DNA from: Prunus persica
Lineage: Eukaryota > Streptophyta > Magnoliopsida > Rosales > Rosaceae
DNA: 64,000 bases
Assembly (NCBI RefSeq): GCF_000346465.2
Contig: NC_034009.1
Location: forward strand, 4,018,158-4,082,157
Direction: 5' to 3'
Below the pieces are notes generated by a model. That model had not been told where the DNA came from. It saw nothing but the letters and a program-made list of their open reading frames with translations, and did not search any database. Positions 58,908-64,000 of this stretch are shown piece after piece. Position 1 is the stretch's first letter, and every line of letters begins with the position of its first letter. The position numbers were made by a program, and so were the translations under genes.

Positions 58908-59030
58908 TTTGTGGATCATAATACCAAAGGGTCCTTGCATGTGGAACTATATGATTTGAATAAGTATGACATTTGCTAAGCGTGGAATAAGGAATAATCT
59001 GAAATCATATGCTTCTCAATTTCTTTGTTG
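58908..59030 (+). pseudogene. S-protein homologue relic (3' end only)
   Basis: GTGGATCATAATACCAAAGG and GTCCTTGCATGTGGAACTAT, then a decayed TATGACATTTGCTAAGCGTGG, match the 3' third of SPH copies but with a stop after the Cys codon. No 5' part remains. Confidence 0.8.
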
Positions 59031-59232
59031 TATTAGAAAAGGAAAATTTACCTTTGGTTGCTGTTTTTTGTTTTTGTTTTTGTTTTTTTTTTTTTAAACA
59101 TCTAGAATAAAAAACCTGAAAGATTATAATCTAAATCTCATCCTATTTCTTTCTCTATATTCTCTCACATAAATTTTAAAACCAAGATCATATTTTTCCT
59201 TTTGTATTCATGGTCATCATATATGTTCATAT

Positions 59233-60824
59233 TGTTGAGGCCCAAAAAATCCACGGTTCGGCCCAAATGAATTCCCGACCTAGTGCAATGTCTTATTAAG
59301 AAAAGACCCAATTTGGAGCACGCAAAAGTTCGTTATTCACGTTCGCACGAGTCATGATCCACGTGTCATACCAAATAAATATGCAATTCGTCATGCTAAA
59401 AATTGAAATGAGCTTATAAAAGGCAATGGCTTTACAAGCCCATGCTAAATTGAACGTCATGTCCCTCTTCAAGGACGATGAAATTAAAGCATGCCAAGCG
59501 ACATGTCATGCCAAGCAGGAAATCATTATTTCACACTCAACCACACTACAAGCCTAAGTGGTCCCAAGCCACGCAAGATGCACGGGGCTTGCTTGAGTGG
59601 GTTGTGGTATGGATGGTAATAAATTGATATGAGGCCCATTGATGGGCCGAGAAATGAAAGTCCCGGGGTTGCTTGGGAGCCTCGGAACTCAAGCTCATTT
59701 CTTAGGCTCAAACATGTGGGTGAGCACAAAAGAGAAAATAACCCATTACTTCAACCAAAATAGCCCAACACTTGATAAGGTTAATCCATTTACTTTATAA
59801 ATCAACTTGTTGTCTTAGAAGACCCATACAATTAGAATAAGGAGCTGCAAAAGCCCCAGCACTTGGCTAGAGAACAAAAGCCACGAAGGGAGCCTGGAGT
59901 CCACGTACGCAGAGCTGCTGGGAGGCTCCAGCACATAGGGGAAAACAAGTTTCAAGCAAAAACATCCAAAGGACCGAGGGGTATTGGCCCGCAGACTGTT
60001 ATGAGGGGAGTCACTCTTCGAACCAACGTGCATTCCCATTTCTTTCCCTCATCAAACCTGGCCAAGGAAGAAGGAAGGAAAGAAAGGAAGGAGATGGCTG
60101 GGAATAGGAGTTCTCCACTGAGGCAGCTACGGGAAGAGCATTGAGCTCCCAAAATCCTTGTTTTTGTGCAATTGGGCAGAGAGAATTTCACCAAATAGGT
60201 AATTCAGAGGAAGGGAGGAGAAAGGAAGGAAAAAGCTTGGCCAAATTGGATAGAAACCATTAGGGTTTCTTGGAAAAGAGTAGCTTCCAATTACTATAAA
60301 TGAGGCCTCTTCTACCCAACAACCACATCCAGAGAGCAAGCTTCCTCTCTCACCTGCAAAACCTAGCAAATTCATGCTCTATTAATCTTTTTCCCTCATT
60401 TTCCCTCTTCTAGCAGACTGTTCTAACACTTGACAGAGCCTCTGTTAAGCTGCCGGAAAAACACTCAAGCCACCCATTCCTTTCTCTTTCCTTTATTCTC
60501 AGCCAAACCTTTCTGTAGACCCTTATTCTCTTACCTTAACACCCCCTTTTTCCCCCAAGAATGCATAACTTTCTCTTCAATGCTAAACTCATATCAATTT
60601 TTGCTTCCATGCCACAAGCATCTCATGCCAAGCTAGAAAATCTATCTGTAAGCTGTTGTTATTTTTGTTGATGAAGGTAACCAATGTGTTTCCTAAGGCA
60701 TCTCTGTCATTTCGAAGCATTTTTGGGGCTTGATCTTCGAACTCAGACACAAGGAATAATTTCATCCATTTGCTTTTTACGGCAGCTCGGCCCACAATAG
60801 CTATCGGAACGGAAAAACCCTACA
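59233..60824. mobile_element. Large (1.6 kb) solo LTR
   Basis: Begins TGTTGAGGCCCAAAAAATCC and ends GGAAAAACCCTACA, with TG..CA termini and the exact 5-bp duplication CATAT at 59228-59232 and 60825-60829. A CTATAAATGAGGCC TATA-like box lies at about 60294, followed by a CT-rich leader-like region, as in LTR promoters. There are no internal domains or second LTR, so it is a solo LTR left by recombination. The length suggests a Gypsy or non-autonomous large element. Confidence 0.8.
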
Positions 60825-61189
60825 CATATTTAATTTTCTTAAGAGGATTTGTATAATTAGTTTCTACCGTTTTAATGTTTTACATTAACACCATTTTTTT
60901 CACCAAAAAGAAAAAAGAGGATGAAAACCAATTCCTTTTTGCCTATATTTTCATCAATCAAAAGGGAGAAAGCGGACCCATGTTTTCATACAACATGTTG
61001 ATGTAGTGTATCGGATTCAATCAAATTATATTACCTATATTAGATTGAGTTCAACCTACAGACTTTCAAGTTACAAAATTAGTAATAGTGCACGTCTAAG
61101 TTAGGAGGATTCGATCTGTGACACGTGCCGTATCATGTTTCTTTTGAAAAAAAATTTACAACAAGAAATAACAAAGAGTTATTTACACT

Positions 61190-61552
61190 GACACTCCCTA
61201 AGATTTTTGGCTTTTTTTACAAAATTCCTTGAGATTTAGAAATTACACGAACATCTCCTGAGGTTTTAAATTGTTTTCACAAAACCCATTTTCATTAATT
61301 TTTCGTCCAAAGATTGATGATTATATACAAAACAATCTCAAAATAACAAAATTGGCCCTTGAGATTAGATTTCATACTTCATTGAGGTTAATTTTTTCAT
61401 TTGCATAAATTTTTTTATATAATAAAATCATCAATTTTTGGACGAACAATCAACGAAAAGAAGTTTTGTGAAAACAAACTAAAACCTCAAGGAGTATTTG
61501 TGTAATTTTTGAGACCTGAAGGGGTTTGTGAAAATATAAAAAACCTTAGGAA
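61190..61552. mobile_element. Inverted-repeat MITE
   Basis: The left arm (CCTAAGATTTTTGGC.., AAATTACACGAACATCTCCT, GAGGTTTTAAATTGTTTTCA) recurs on the opposite strand at the right (CCTAAGGTTTTTTATATTTT, AAATTACACAAATACTCCTT, GAGGTTTTAGTTTGTTTTCA). Arms of about 100 bp with an AT-rich centre. Its right end abuts the next element's target duplication. Confidence 0.7.
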
Positions 61553-61559
61553 TTATTAA

Positions 61560-62086
61560 GGCTTAAATGTCGAAATGGTCCCCGTGTTCTACCTTATCGG
61601 CCAATTTAGTCCCTGTGTTATTAATTTGGCCAATTTAGTCCCTGTGTTTGTATATGTTAACAAATTTGATCTTTTCTGTCAAAATTATGTTAAAACCTAT
61701 AAATAAATAAAAATATTTAAAATTAATTTAAAAATCTGTAATTAATTATAAAGATTTAAACTCAAATAATAATAATGCTAAAATGATTAAAAGCCACACA
61801 ACCTCAACCTCAAATGGTCTCGATTCCTGTAGGAAAAAAAAGGGTTCTTAGTTGAATTGATGCCAACTCTTTTCTTGCTGCAATTTTACTCTTTTCTTGC
61901 TGCAATTTTTCTTCTCTCTTATGTTTAAGATTTTCTCATACTCTACCCTTCATCTCTCTCTCCTCTTCGATCCATTGGCCTGAATATCGTTGACTTTTGC
62001 TGTAACGAGGATGATCAATTGGCGGTAGAGCCATCAAGGTTACGGTGACCGGCTATGAAGATCTTCGTGATTTGTCAGAGAGGAAG

Positions 62087-62131
<45 letters not shown>

Positions 62132-62480
62132 GTTGTGGTTAGGTGGGGTTGGAATGGTGGTGAGGGTGGCTATGGTTTGGGGTTGGAGTAGTGGTGGTGA
62201 GGGTGGCTGGGTTTGGGAGGTGGTTGAGGTGTGTGTGCGAAATTAGGGAATGTGAAATTTAAAAAAAAAATATTCCATTTTCAGATTGAATTTAAAATTT
62301 TATAATCAATTACAGTTTTTATTTTAATTAATTTTAAATATTTTATATTTTATATTTTGAAGGGAATGGACCACATTAACTAACATATACAAACACAAGG
62401 ACCAAATTGGTCAAATTGATAACACAGAGACTAAATTGGCATATAAGATAAAACACAGGGACCATTTTAACATTTAAGCC
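61560..62480. mobile_element. Mutator-like MITE with 9-bp target duplication
   Basis: AATTATTAA at 61551-61559 and 62481-62489. Perfect terminal GGCTTAAATG/CATTTAAGCC, extending to imperfect arms of about 120 bp (AATGGTCCCCGTGTTCTACC at the left; AATGGTCCCTGTGTTTTATC on the opposite strand at the right). 921 bp. The interior has a GA microsatellite (62091-62129) and a GGTGGT-rich stretch; no transposase. Confidence 0.87.
62091..62129. repeat. GA microsatellite
   Basis: About 19 GA dinucleotides inside the Mutator-like MITE. Confidence 0.9.
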
Positions 62481-62976
62481 AATTATTAATGTAAATAAAC
62501 ATCTTCAAACCTTCTTATTAGTTTGTACCTTCCTAGTTTATATAATATCAGACCGTAGTTATCGTTTGCTAAAAGAACTTAATAAAGGCTGAATAGGTTT
62601 AGAGTTCTATTCACTTCTTGTTTAAATAAAAATAAATATTTTTTTTTAGGACTTTTCTTACTGAGGGGACTATAGTATACTAAACTCACACATACTACAC
62701 GAATGTTAGAACTCGATTCAGAGTAATTGCTGCAAAACACTACATCAGTGGGTCTTTTGCAAATCAAACAAATTAAAAATAGAGCAAAATAGAGGAAGAA
62801 GACAACTCGATTAAAAATATATATATATAAAGAAAGGAGGAAGGCGATAAAGTAAAATCAGAAAACAGAGTAGGCAGAGAGAATCAAAGTGTGAAAGAGA
62901 GAAGCCGAAAGCGAAATTCTAACTCAAACAAAACGCAAGCAACACTCGCAGAGACTTTCACAATCCCAGAGCAGCA

Positions 62977-64000
62977 ATGCAAAACTCAAGCCCATCGCCA
63001 CCGCCATTATCACCACCTTCATTTCTCTCCACACCCACCGCCCTCTCAGTCAAAGACCCCAAAGCTCTCCTCTCAATCATCCTAGTCTCTTCCCTTTTTG
63101 CTCTCCTCCTCTTCCTCTCTTCCTCTTCCTCATCCTCATTCTCATCCTCCTCTTCTTCTCCGCATTCTATACCCGACCCGTATCTCTTCCCGACCCGACA
63201 AGCCCACCGCATCGTTTACCACGACAACAACTCCTCAGATCCCATCCCTCCCTCCATAGCCTACCTCTTGTCCGGGTCAAAAGGCGACTTGGGTCGGATC
63301 CTCAGACTCCTTTACGCCACTTACCACCCCAGAAACCAATATCTTCTCCACCTTGACCGCTCTGCTTCTGATTCTGAGCGTGAAAAGTTGGCTCTCAAAG
63401 TCCAGTCACTCCCCATTTTCAGAGCTGCCCAGAATGTCCATGTCATTGGAAAGGCTGATTTTGTGTACCCAACAGGATCTTCTGGTATCTCCTTTACGCT
63501 TCATGGCGCGTCGATTCTGCTTCGCTTGTCGCCCATTTGGGATTGGTTTATCAGCCTCAGTGTTAGTGATTATCCACTTGTTACACAAGACGGTATGGAT
63601 TTTGTGGCATTGTTGTTGGATTTGAATTACTGTTTCTGTTTTTTTTTTTTTTTTTTTGTATTTTTTGGTTTTATGTCGGATTTTTTATATGGGGTTTTCT
63701 GGGTTGTGTAAATCTTCTTCACATTATGTCATTCCTGCCCAAAGATCTAAACTTTGTGAACCATTCAAGTTATATTGGTTGGAGAGAGTACGATCGTATG
63801 CCTTTCAGATTTATTGATTTCACATTTGTGTTTGTATTCAAGTTTTGTGTGGATGCTGTAAATGAAATGTAAGGTTTGAATGTGTTTGCTGTTTACAGGT
63901 CTAGGAGATTGAAACCGATAATTGTTGATCCGGGGCTTTATCTTTCTCAGAAAACTGAGATGTTCTATGCTGCACAGAAAAGGGTGTTGCCTAATGCTTA
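62977..64000 (+). CDS. GT14 (Core-2/I-branching) glycosyltransferase, GlcAT14-like, 5' part
   Basis: Exons 62977-63592, 63745-about 63795 and 63899 to beyond the right edge. Type II Golgi membrane topology: Pro/Ser-rich cytosolic start, membrane anchor at about residues 28-50 (ALLSIILVSSLFALLLFLSS), Ser-rich stem, then the GT14 domain: RILRLLYATYHPRNQYLLHL, VHVIGKADFVYPTGSSGISF, WDWFISLSVSDYPLVTQD, LNFVNHSSYIGWREYD, RRLKPIIVDPGLYLSQKTE. Arabidopsis relatives GlcAT14A-C add glucuronic acid to arabinogalactan proteins; substrate here is inferred. At the exon 2/3 junction GATC|GTATG joined to CAG|GTCTAGG shifts the frame to an early stop; one extra G before GTATG would restore it. Either the assembly lacks a base or the allele is defective. 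Confidence 0.88.

Overview
This is nuclear DNA of a flowering plant. The evidence is spliced genes with GT-AG introns, chloroplast- and cell-wall-related proteins, and AT-rich intergenic DNA packed with LTR retrotransposons, SINEs and inverted-repeat transposons (MITEs). The gene content fits a eudicot, probably a woody rosid; a Rosaceae origin is only an impression. There are two assembly gaps (18310-18977 and 33833-33932). No tRNA, rRNA or CRISPR genes were seen.

Left part (1-16 kb). The 5' end of an ING1-like chromatin reader runs off the left edge on the minus strand (exons 859-886 and 106-177). It is followed by a complete 24-exon minus-strand SEC24-type COPII coat gene (2747-15509, 1104 codons plus stop), which has one GC-AG intron and two transposons in its largest intron. 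From 16.5 to 22.5 kb lies transposon territory: a hAT-type MITE with an exact 8-bp duplication, and a ~5 kb interval bounded by ~150-bp inverted repeats that contains unrecognised coding-like fragments and a gap.

Middle part (23-45 kb). A 12-exon serine incorporator (TMS) gene (24909-30117, plus) is followed by two intronless dirigent genes (30891-31640 and 41776-42534) flanking a repeat-rich 10 kb. That interval holds a secreted Cys-rich thionin-like gene (34778-35331, minus), a dead duplicate of its second exon, a possible four-exon plastid-targeted protein of unknown function with a one-base frameshift (38191-39376, minus), a SINE, and 18 of the 21 copies of a 20-bp palindrome, consensus GTATAGCCGCNCGGCTATAC, spaced 41-59 bp in clusters. 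The other three copies are at 20.7-20.9 kb. I regard this palindrome array as the most unusual object in the window. A two-exon hydroxyethylthiazole kinase gene (THIM, 43809-44981, minus) ends this part.

Right part (46-64 kb). A gag-poor Ty1/copia element with both LTRs (47271-51508) sits inside a hAT-type element (46859-51595), which sits inside a further inverted-repeat element. Next comes a cluster of self-incompatibility S1-like (SPH) genes: two intact (54810-55244 and 58183-58575), one frameshifted (52248-52680), one broken by a solo LTR (53201-54016), and one 3' relic. A 1.6-kb solo LTR, two further inverted-repeat elements and the 5' end of a GT14 glycosyltransferase gene (62977 to the right edge) close the window.

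The genes do not form a pathway. The shared theme is small local duplication (dirigent, thionin-like, SPH) mixed with heavy, nested transposon insertion.
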